Assembly: GCA_030598305.1 (NCBI GenBank)
Contig: JAUVQC010000107.1
Location: forward strand, 1-5,464
Source: Actinomycetes bacterium
Lineage (GTDB): Bacteria; Actinomycetota; Acidimicrobiia; UBA5794
DNA length: 5,464 bases
Direction: 5' to 3'
The notes beneath the pieces were generated by a model, which saw only the letters and a list, made by a program, of their open reading frames with translations, was not told the origin of the DNA and made no database searches. Below are positions 1-4,791 of the stretch, piece after piece. The translations under genes and the position numbers were made by a program. Numbering within the stretch: the stretch's first letter is position 1; each line of letters starts with the position of its first letter.

Positions 1-452
1 ACCATCGCCAGCAACATTGCGGGGAGTGACAGGACGCGGATTGAGAGATATGCGGATGACTGTTCCAGCACATCGCCCCGGGCACCGAACGCGCCAACGA
101 TCGTCTCTGACAGGGAGCCGACCACGATCGCAAGAATGATGCCGAGGCCCACGGAGATGAGCAGTGCGCCCTTCGTGATACCGCCGGCCCTCTCGGGTAA
201 CCCGCGCCCGACCTCCCCTGCGACCATCGGTGTGATCGTTACGTGGATGAAATTGAAGACGGCGAATACTGCCCCGAATACCGCCGAGGCCACCGCAAGG
301 GATGCCAGCTCGACAGTGCCAAGCCGGCCGACCCAGGCGGTATCGACGATCGAGACAAGCGGGTCTATGGCCAGCGTCCCGAGCGCCGGAATCGCCAGGG
401 CCGCAATCGCCCCATCGCGGGGGCTTCGCCGAAACGCCTGGGGGATTCTCAT
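1..452 (-). CDS. MATE/DinF-family efflux transporter, N-terminal part (cut by window edge)
   Basis: Inner-membrane multidrug/organic-cation antiporter of the MATE family (normally about 12 helices and 430-460 residues), driven by Na+ or H+ gradients. Only the first 150 residues are here; the frame is open to the left edge. After a basic start (MRIPQAFRRSPRDG) come hydrophobic segments at about residues 15-38, 47-72 and 95-117, with a fourth beginning near 139. The end of helix 1 reads DTAWVGRLG (37-45), the typical MATE D-x-x-x-V-G-R-x-G turn, and the end of helix 2 reads ITPMVAGEVGRG (73-84), matching the family's TTPLVAxxxGxG. This fits the DinF-like branch best. The ATG at 452 overlaps the nth stop as ATGA, with a weak GAGG a few bases upstream, so translation is probably coupled to nth. 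The family is seen from motifs; the substrate is unknown. Confidence 0.88.
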   Translation of the reverse strand, partial: MRIPQAFRRSPRDGAIAALAIPALGTLAIDPLVSIVDTAWVGRLGTVELASLAVASAVFGAVFAVFNFIHVTITPMVAGEVGRGLPERAGGITKGALLISVGLGIILAIVVGSLSETIVGAFGARGDVLEQSSAYLSIRVLSLPAMLLAM

Positions 453-1129
453 CCGCCTCGCGGCTTCCGGCTTTCGGCTTTCAACTTGCCCTCCCACTCG
501 CACCGATCAAAGAGAGGGCACTCCATACACCGAGGTTTCTTGGCGTCGCACACATCGCGGCCGAACTGGATCAGGGTCATCGATATATCGGTCCATCGCT
601 CCGACGGATAGAGCGCCATGAGGTCGCGCTCAACCTTCTCAGGGTTCGTGTTCGCTGTGAGCCCGACCCGGTGTGCGACTCTCTTCACGTGTGTGTCGAC
701 GGCGATGGCCGGGATGTCCCACACCTCGGCAAGCACGACTGACGCCGTTTTGCGCCCGACGCCGCGGAGCTTGACCAATTCGTCGAGATCGGCAGGCACC
801 TCACCATCGAACCTGTCAACCAGATCGCCAGCGAGGGCGATGATGCTCTTCGTCTTCTGCCGGTAGTAGCCGGTCGAGTAGATGATTTCCTCAACCACTT
901 CCGGGTCGGCTGCTGCGAGGTCATCGGGAGTTGGGTACTTCTCGAAGAGCACCGGAGCAACCTTGTTCACGTTCTCATCCGTGGTCTGGGCTGACATCAC
1001 GGTCGACACGAGCAACTGCCACGGGTCGACGTATTCAAGCGCGGTTTCGATGTCGGGGTAGATCTTTGTGAGGCGGTTCAGGATCACCCTCGCGTTTGCA
1101 CGCTCCTCAACCGATGGCTGGTTCTCCAT
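449..1129 (-). CDS. nth: Endonuclease III, [4Fe-4S] DNA glycosylase/AP lyase
   Basis: Bifunctional base-excision-repair enzyme that removes oxidised pyrimidines (such as thymine glycol) and cuts the abasic site by beta-elimination. The 226-residue length is slightly above the 211 of E. coli Nth. All diagnostic residues are present: the helix-hairpin-helix LRGVGRKTA at 121-129 with catalytic Lys127, catalytic Asp145 in VDTHV, and the iron-sulfur cysteines 194, 201, 204 and 210 in C-x6-C-x2-C-x5-C spacing. Each is offset by exactly 7 from E. coli K120, D138, C187, C194, C197 and C203, so the protein should be intact and active. The ATG at 1129 lies 4 bp after the stop of the upstream membrane-protein gene and has no clear Shine-Dalgarno, which suggests translational coupling. 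The last roughly 10 residues (KAESRKPRGG) are basic, poorly conserved, and encoded by a short 7-bp tandem repeat. Confidence 0.97.
   Translation of the reverse strand: MENQPSVEERANARVILNRLTKIYPDIETALEYVDPWQLLVSTVMSAQTTDENVNKVAPVLFEKYPTPDDLAAADPEVVEEIIYSTGYYRQKTKSIIALAGDLVDRFDGEVPADLDELVKLRGVGRKTASVVLAEVWDIPAIAVDTHVKRVAHRVGLTANTNPEKVERDLMALYPSERWTDISMTLIQFGRDVCDAKKPRCMECPLFDRCEWEGKLKAESRKPRGG
462..482. repeat. Three-copy 7-bp tandem repeat inside the 3' end of nth
   Basis: On the + strand the units are GGCTTCC, GGCTTTC and GGCTTTC with no spacer. They encode the basic tail of endonuclease III (about residues 217-223), beyond the last cluster cysteine, where length should be tolerated. The repeat is seen directly. 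Whether it belongs to a dispersed family is unknown. Confidence 0.7.
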
Positions 1130-1133
1130 TACG

Positions 1134-1568
1134 CTACGAACCCAGGATCACGATGGCGAGCCCTATGGCCACGTACAGCACGCCACCGAGGACCTGCCAG
1201 AACGCCCGTGCGTTCGCTTCGGGTCTCAGACCCTTCTGGAGTCGTTCCTGTGGTGTGATCTTGAAGCTCGAATTGGCCTCCGGCTGCGGCTCATCTGCTC
1301 TCCTTGTCCCGAAGAGAGCGCCCATGGCGCCCATGCCGAGGTTCGTGTAACCGCCGCCTGAGGATCCTCCCGCCAGGAGGAGCACGACACCGTAGAGGAT
1401 CATCGTGTAGCCAACGCTCGAGGCAAGGGCGATATCGCTGACGAGCCAGATCACCACACCAACGGCTGCGGCCCCGAGGAGCCCGATGCCGAACGTGACG
1501 AGGTAGTCAGGCATCCGCTCGGACAGCGGAATGGTCTCCTCTATGCCTTCGGGCGTCAGCGGTTCCAT
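1134..1568 (-). CDS. Hypothetical three-helix membrane protein upstream of nth
   Basis: I do not recognise a family for this 144-residue protein. It has an acidic N-terminus (MEPLTPEGIEETIPLSE), hydrophobic segments at about residues 22-43 and 47-67, then a Gly-rich loop (GGSSGGGYTNLGMGAMG, 68-84). A polar, charged segment follows (about 88-121, rich in E, R, P and Q), and a third hydrophobic segment at 123-143 ends almost at the C-terminus. The Gly/Met-rich stretch after helix 2 is distinctive and might be membrane-associated or a flexible linker. The gene is 30 bp downstream of another small membrane protein on the same strand and 4 bp upstream of nth, so it is probably in one transcript with nth and the MATE gene. 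The ATG at 1568 lacks a Shine-Dalgarno; a TACTCT box sits 9 bp upstream of it. The CDS is convincing from its hydrophobicity pattern and packing; the function is unknown. Confidence 0.8.
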   Translation of the reverse strand: MEPLTPEGIEETIPLSERMPDYLVTFGIGLLGAAAVGVVIWLVSDIALASSVGYTMILYGVVLLLAGGSSGGGYTNLGMGAMGALFGTRRADEPQPEANSSFKITPQERLQKGLRPEANARAFWQVLGGVLYVAIGLAIVILGS

Positions 1569-1577
1569 AAGGGTGTC

Positions 1578-1583
1578 AGAGTA
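1578..1583 (-). promoter_or_regulatory. Possible -10 box (TACTCT) for the 144-residue membrane-protein gene
   Basis: Read on the minus strand, TACTCT ends 9 bp before the ATG at 1568, so a transcript would have almost no leader. A TTGACG lies only 13 bp further upstream, too close for a standard -35. The gene may instead be transcribed from the small gene 30 bp upstream. Weak candidate. Confidence 0.25.
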
Positions 1584-1598
1584 CAGGACTGTGCGACG

Positions 1599-1856
1599 TC
1601 AATTCCGTGTCGGCACCCTGCCGAGCAAATGGAGGCATCCCACGATTCCCCCGCCGAGGAGCACGAGGGCGCCCACAAGGGCGACCAGCAGTTCCATGAG
1701 GGTGAACGCCGAGGTCGAGCACGTTCCCAGTCCGGTCGGACAGAGGCCGAGGCCGGTACCACCAACGACGAGATCGAGGAGGACGACCGCAGGTAGGGCC
1801 ACCACGATGACGAGAAGAACGACAAGGCCGCCAAGCAGCAGTCTCACAAATGCCAT
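1599..1856 (-). CDS. Small two-helix membrane protein with a Cys-containing loop
   Basis: An 85-residue protein that I do not recognise. It has two long hydrophobic segments (about residues 6-31 and 51-76) joined by a short loop, GTGLGLCPTGLGTCSTS, with cysteines at 39 and 46. Arg5 at the N-terminus and Arg80/Arg84 at the C-terminus suggest both ends are cytoplasmic and the loop is outside, where the two cysteines could form a disulfide (inference). The frame is open further upstream, but I chose ATG 1856: the hydrophobic protein begins immediately there, the upstream translation is antisense to the ThyX-like gene, and a TACCCT box lies 7 bp before the ATG, as in a leaderless promoter. No Shine-Dalgarno is visible. 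It is the first gene of the leftward cluster and is divergent from the ThyX-like gene. Confidence 0.68.
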   Translation of the reverse strand: MAFVRLLLGGLVVLLVIVVALPAVVLLDLVVGGTGLGLCPTGLGTCSTSAFTLMELLVALVGALVLLGGGIVGCLHLLGRVPTRN

Positions 1857-1863
1857 GCATCGA

Positions 1864-1869
1864 AGGGTA
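1864..1869 (-). promoter_or_regulatory. Candidate leaderless -10 box (TACCCT) for the leftward cluster
   Basis: On the minus strand TACCCT occupies -13 to -8 relative to the A of the ATG at 1856. That is the distance expected when transcription begins at or next to the start codon. No good -35 is visible. The absence of a Shine-Dalgarno supports the reading. Confidence 0.42.
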
Positions 1870-1884
1870 CAACGGGGCCGGATA

Positions 1885-1913
1885 TTGCTGAGGTACCCGG
1901 GTGTGTGTACGGT
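1885..1913 (+). promoter_or_regulatory. Candidate promoter of the double ThyX-like gene
   Basis: TTGCTG (1885-1890) is separated by exactly 17 bp from TACGGT (1908-1913). This would start transcription near 1920 and give a leader of about 20 nt that carries the Shine-Dalgarno. Both hexamers are only partial matches to sigma-70 consensus. It lies in the 85-bp gap shared with the divergent membrane-protein gene. Confidence 0.38.
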
Positions 1914-1929
1914 GCCACGAAACCCATCC

Positions 1930-1935
1930 GAGAGG
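1930..1935 (+). promoter_or_regulatory. Shine-Dalgarno deciding the GTG start of the ThyX-like gene
   Basis: GAGAGG ends 6 bp before GTG 1942. It selects this codon over the many in-frame ATG and GTG codons upstream, back to 1531, which would lie on top of the oppositely oriented membrane-protein genes. Confidence 0.65.
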
Positions 1936-1941
1936 CTGTTC

Positions 1942-3597
1942 GTGAGCACCGGCGTCGCCGCACCCCCGGCATACCACATCGAATCATTCACAGAGGACGA
2001 GCGTACGATTCTCGCCCGATACTTCACAGATATCAATGGTCCAGTATTTGCCATCACGGGCCTGCCCGAGGTCGTCAAGGGTGCGCTCTTCGCCCGCTAC
2101 AGCCGGTCCCCGAAGTCTGTACGTCGCCTCTTCATCGACGAGTTCGCGTCGGATGCCGAATCCGGAGTCGCCAACATCGATTCTGCATCCGAGCACGCAG
2201 GCTCCATCGGCAGGGCGAAGGCAGAGGGCTTGTACGACCGTGTATTCACGCAGTATGGCGATGACTCGGTGGCCCAACTCGGCGCCGCTCATCTCGCTGT
2301 CGAACAGGCATCGAACATCCTCACGAAGGTGCTCGAGTGGGGCAGGCTCGCGTCGTACCTGGAACAGTCGACCCGGTACATCTTCTACGACAAGTTGCTC
2401 GGTGACCGTTACAGATTCCAGGTCCCTCAGGAACTAGCTGACCACCGATTGACGGACCGATACAACACCGACATGGCTTGGATGTTCTCCACGTACAGCG
2501 ATGTCGTGCAAAGGCTGGTCGCCTACTACGAGCACCTCTACCCGAAACAGCCAGGTGACTCGAACTTCGTGTGGACGTCGACGATCCGCGCAAAGGCGTG
2601 TGACGATGCACGTGGTCTCCTTCCGGCATCCACCCAGTCCAACGTCGGTATCTTCGCCTCCGGACAGGCGTATGAAGCGCTCCTGCTGCGAATGCAGGCG
2701 AATCCGCTGGCAGAGGTTCGCTGGTTCGCTGACGCGATGCTCGTTGAACTGCGCAAGGTCATCCCATCCTTCATGAAACGCGTCGACGTGCCTGACCGCG
2801 GCGGCGCCTGGGTCGACTACTTCAGCGAGATCGCCGGTGCGATGGATGCGCGGGGTGCCTCGATTGGCGCTCCACCGAACGATGCACCAACGGTCACCTT
2901 GGTCGAGTTCGATCCCGACGGCGAACGGAAGGTCGCGGCCGCAAGCCTCTATTCGCACACGAATCTTCCGGACACCCAGATTCGGGACATCGTCGCGACG
3001 ATGGACGAAAGCGAGATCGACGGCATCTTCGCTGACCTCGTGGGCGATCGCACCAATCGACGCCACAAGCCCGGTCGTGGCATGGAACAGACCTTCTATC
3101 GCTTCGATGTGCTGTGTGACTACGGCATCTTCAGGGACCTCCAACGCCACCGGATGATGACGCTCGATTGGCAGCAGCTCTCACCCAACCATGGGTACGT
3201 GACACCCGACTCGATCACCGACATCGGTGCCGAATCGATCTGGGACGAGGCCATGGAGCGCGCCGGTGCTCTCTATACGCACATCAGCGATTCGGCCGGC
3301 TCCCATGTCGCCCAATACGCTGTGCCCTTTGCGAACCGGGTCAGGTTCTACATGAACATGAACGCTCGCGAGGCGTTCCACATGCTCGAGCTCCGCACAC
3401 AGCAGGGCGGGCACCCGGACTACCGGGCGGTGTGCCAGGAGATGCATACATTGATTCGAGATGTCGCGGGTCACGCGCGTATCGCTGGTGCAATGACCTA
3501 CATCGACCACAATGACTACGACCTCGCTCGACTCGAGACGGAGCGCAGGGCTGCTGGGAAGCGGGCAGCCATGGGTATCGAGGACCCGTCAGCCTGA
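1942..3597 (+). CDS. Double-domain ThyX-like protein (FAD-dependent thymidylate synthase family)
   Basis: A 551-residue protein, about twice the size of canonical ThyX (220-250 residues), built from two ThyX-like halves. The C-terminal half (about 316-515) begins with the ThyX strand VTLVEFDPDGERKVAAASLY and contains FRDLQRHR (397-404). It later has NAREAFHMLELR (474-485) and a final Arg495, the counterparts of ThyX NxRxLxHFLxLR and AQWEIR. The N-terminal half (about 45-280) contains WGRLASYLEQSTRY (133-146), which parallels RHRIASYNELSGRY of Thermotoga ThyX but without RHR, and a matching late segment ending AEVR (257-260). The FAD-contacting His of the EH motif appears as Gln383. ThyX makes dTMP from dUMP with methylenetetrahydrofolate and FAD/NADPH; activity here is uncertain because no half has the whole motif. 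The GTG start is chosen from its Shine-Dalgarno; the open frame upstream is Arg/Pro/Thr-rich noise. The gene is monocistronic and convergent with its neighbour. Confidence 0.85.
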   Translation: MSTGVAAPPAYHIESFTEDERTILARYFTDINGPVFAITGLPEVVKGALFARYSRSPKSVRRLFIDEFASDAESGVANIDSASEHAGSIGRAKAEGLYDRVFTQYGDDSVAQLGAAHLAVEQASNILTKVLEWGRLASYLEQSTRYIFYDKLLGDRYRFQVPQELADHRLTDRYNTDMAWMFSTYSDVVQRLVAYYEHLYPKQPGDSNFVWTSTIRAKACDDARGLLPASTQSNVGIFASGQAYEALLLRMQANPLAEVRWFADAMLVELRKVIPSFMKRVDVPDRGGAWVDYFSEIAGAMDARGASIGAPPNDAPTVTLVEFDPDGERKVAAASLYSHTNLPDTQIRDIVATMDESEIDGIFADLVGDRTNRRHKPGRGMEQTFYRFDVLCDYGIFRDLQRHRMMTLDWQQLSPNHGYVTPDSITDIGAESIWDEAMERAGALYTHISDSAGSHVAQYAVPFANRVRFYMNMNAREAFHMLELRTQQGGHPDYRAVCQEMHTLIRDVAGHARIAGAMTYIDHNDYDLARLETERRAAGKRAAMGIEDPSA

Positions 3598-3801
3598 GAT
3601 CGGGATCCTTAGGACAAGGTCACCTTCGTCGAGGGACCACGACGCAGATCCGACGAGGGAGTAGTCGAGGTAGTCCTTCTCGGCCGCTTCTATGAACTGC
3701 TTCCGCGCCGATCCCTCAAGGGGAGGCACGCCGCGTTCGCGTACCGCTTCAGCCCTGTCCTGAAAACGTTTCAGGAAGGCGTCCATATCAAGTTGGGCCA
3801 T
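3589..3801 (-). CDS. Small conserved-type hypothetical protein, divergent from the ArsA-like pair
   Basis: A 70-residue soluble protein. Residues 5-24 form a likely amphipathic helix (LDMDAFLKRFQDRAEAVRER), followed by a Pro turn (VPPLEG, 25-30), a second helix (SARKQFIEAAEKDYLDY, 31-47), and two short beta-like stretches ending in DLVLRIPI (61-68). From memory, similar short proteins with R-A-x-A-V-R, P-P-x-E-G and D-Y-x-D motifs occur next to actinobacterial ArsA-like genes. I know no function and cannot verify this here. The ATG at 3801 is fixed by an excellent Shine-Dalgarno (AAAGGAG, 5-bp spacing). The upstream open frame, which runs into the ATPase gene on the other strand, is spurious. 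The stop lies inside the end of the convergent ThyX-like gene (9-bp overlap). No membrane segment or cysteine is present. Confidence 0.82.
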   Translation of the reverse strand: MAQLDMDAFLKRFQDRAEAVRERGVPPLEGSARKQFIEAAEKDYLDYSLVGSASWSLDEGDLVLRIPISG

Positions 3802-3806
3802 GAGGG

Positions 3807-3813
3807 CTCCTTT
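3807..3813 (-). promoter_or_regulatory. Strong Shine-Dalgarno (AAAGGAG) of the 70-residue gene
   Basis: On the minus strand AAAGGAG is followed by CCCTC and then the ATG at 3801. It is the best ribosome binding site in the window and sets the start of this small gene. Confidence 0.8.
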
Positions 3814-3818
3814 GTGAG

Positions 3819-3842
3819 AGTAGGGAGTAGAGAGTAGAGAGT
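3819..3842. repeat. Heptanucleotide tandem repeat in the divergent intergenic region
   Basis: The + strand shows AGTAGGG, AGTAGAG, AGTAGAG and a partial AGT, with no spacers. On the minus strand the array, together with the bases just before it, supplies two TACTCT hexamers (3831-3836 and 3817-3822) and a TACTCC. It therefore sits where the -10 region or leader of the 70-residue gene should be, directly upstream of its Shine-Dalgarno. Confidence 0.75.
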
Positions 3843-3864
3843 CCGCAGAGCCCAGAAGTTGCGG

Positions 3865-3902
3865 GGAACGCTTCGCGTTCCTGCCAACTCCCAAGGAACG
3901 CG
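3865..3902. repeat. Two mutually exclusive inverted repeats
   Basis: GGAACGC (3865-3871) pairs with GCGTTCC (3875-3881) around a TTC loop, giving a 7-bp hairpin. The same right arm, extended to CGCGTTCCT (3874-3882), pairs instead with AGGAACGCG (3894-3902), a perfect 9-bp stem with an 11-nt loop. A further GGAAC/GTTCC pairing (3895-3899 with 3907-3911) is possible. There is no T-tract, so an intrinsic terminator is unlikely. It may be a dispersed intergenic repeat, an operator, or structure in the leader of the 70-residue gene. Confidence 0.6.
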
Positions 3903-3910
3903 CAGGGTTC

Positions 3911-3926
3911 CCAGCCGATAGGCTGG
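3911..3926 (+). promoter_or_regulatory. Leaderless -10 box inside a perfect palindrome before the first ATPase gene
   Basis: TAGGCT (3919-3924) lies exactly at -12 to -7 if the A of ATG 3931 is the first transcribed base, the expected layout for an actinobacterial leaderless gene. There is no Shine-Dalgarno. The box is embedded in CCAGCC-GATA-GGCTGG, a perfect 6-bp inverted repeat with a 4-bp centre. If transcription starts at the ATG this palindrome is not transcribed, so it would act as DNA, for example as an operator. No convincing -35 is visible. Confidence 0.5.
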
Positions 3927-3930
3927 CACC

Positions 3931-4791
3931 ATGACCGCAAGTCGCCTCATCTTCGTCTCCGGCAAGGGCGGAACCGGCAAATCTGCGGTAACTGCAGCCA
4001 CAGCCATCGACTTTGCGCGACGCGGCCACCGGGTGCTTGCCATTGACCTGGACAACCGAACAGGTCTTGCGGCGCATCTCAGGCAGGCGAAGCTCAAGTA
4101 CGATCCGACAGAGGTCAGACCGGGGTTGTTCGCGATGGTCATGAACCGCCCCGACGCCCTCGACGAGTATCTCAAGAGACAGCTCCATGTCCCCCACGGC
4201 GCACCGACACGCCACATCTCGGCGGCTCTCGCTGTTCTCGCCGATACCGCTCCGGGGGTGCGGGAGATCATCACCATCGGTAAGCCGATCGGAGAAGTTC
4301 TCACCGGAAACTGGGATGTTGTTATCGTTGACGCATCCTCCCTCGGCCAGTTCCAGTCCTACCTCAGTGCACCAAGAACCATATCCGAGCTTGTCCCGAC
4401 GGGAACGATGCGACGCCTCGCGAGCCGTATGCGTACAACGCTTCGTGACAGCGATGTGACGTCAATCCATCTCGTGACGACCCCCTCAGAACTCCCGATC
4501 ATCGAGACCGCCGAGGCGATCGCGACGATCAGGAAAGAAGAGCTTGGTCCCGAACCGAAGGTGATCCTCAACCGGGTTCTCGAGGCCTCAGGGATCGCTG
4601 ACGGCGATCTCGAGTCACTCGGAGACGGTCCGCTACGGGAGGCAGCGACGCTCCAACTCGATCTCGAAGCCGACCAGGACCGTTGGTCAGGCGAGGTGGC
4701 CTCTGATGCCTCACTCCCCTATCTGTTCGGTGTGTTCACCCCCGGTGAGGTCGCCGAACAGCTTGCCGACAGGATCGGGATGCCGTTATGA
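3931..4791 (+). CDS. ArsA/Get3-like ATPase, first of a tandem pair
   Basis: Cytoplasmic SIMIBI-class P-loop ATPase, 286 residues. The deviant Walker A is SGKGGTGKS (10-18), with the signature Lys12 that reaches across the dimer and the P-loop Lys17. The switch I region is IDLDNRTGL (38-46) rather than the usual DPAxxLxD. The switch II region is VDASSLGQF (133-141) rather than DTxPTGH, so both switches are degenerate. VTTPSELPIIETAEAI (182-197) matches the ArsA/Get3 VTxPExxxxxET segment, and ILNRV (212-216) the base-binding Asn strand. No metal-binding Cys cluster or transmembrane segment is seen, so arsenite export is not supported. The ATG at 3931 fits a leaderless promoter. The stop overlaps the next ATPase start as ATGA. 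Actinobacteria carry such pairs; in Mycobacterium tuberculosis I recall Rv3679-Rv3680, described as Get3 homologues. The actual client is unknown. Confidence 0.88.
   Translation: MTASRLIFVSGKGGTGKSAVTAATAIDFARRGHRVLAIDLDNRTGLAAHLRQAKLKYDPTEVRPGLFAMVMNRPDALDEYLKRQLHVPHGAPTRHISAALAVLADTAPGVREIITIGKPIGEVLTGNWDVVIVDASSLGQFQSYLSAPRTISELVPTGTMRRLASRMRTTLRDSDVTSIHLVTTPSELPIIETAEAIATIRKEELGPEPKVILNRVLEASGIADGDLESLGDGPLREAATLQLDLEADQDRWSGEVASDASLPYLFGVFTPGEVAEQLADRIGMPL

Noticed and set aside
136..742. Plus-strand open frames across the transporter and nth
   Set aside because: The minus strand encodes MATE and endonuclease III with diagnostic residues; the plus-strand translations are Arg/Pro/Ser-rich and have no recognisable content.
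1531..1941. Long N-terminal extension of the ThyX-like reading frame (ATG at 1531)
   Set aside because: The translation is rich in Arg, Pro and Thr with no family similarity, lies antisense to two convincing membrane-protein genes, and a good Shine-Dalgarno precedes GTG 1942.
1857..2078. Upstream extension of the 85-residue membrane-protein frame on the minus strand
   Set aside because: It is antisense to the start of the ThyX-like gene, and the hydrophobic protein begins cleanly at ATG 1856 with a -10-like box in front.
2434..3150. 238-residue minus-strand open frame opposite the ThyX-like gene
   Set aside because: It is a high-GC shadow: no family motif, no ribosome site considered convincing, and the opposite strand has clear ThyX motifs throughout.
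3865..3881. Intrinsic terminator at the 7-bp hairpin
   Set aside because: It has no T-tract on either side and lies between two divergent genes, where no transcript needs to end.
3802..4304. Minus-strand open frames overlapping the first ATPase gene
   Set aside because: They are shadows of the P-loop ATPase; the real minus-strand gene starts at 3801 behind a strong Shine-Dalgarno.
3931..4791. ParA/MinD-type partition or division ATPase
   Set aside because: The Walker A is shared by these families, but the VTxPxELxxxETxEA segment and the tandem pairing with a DTPPSG protein point to ArsA/Get3; no ParB or parS-like sites are seen.
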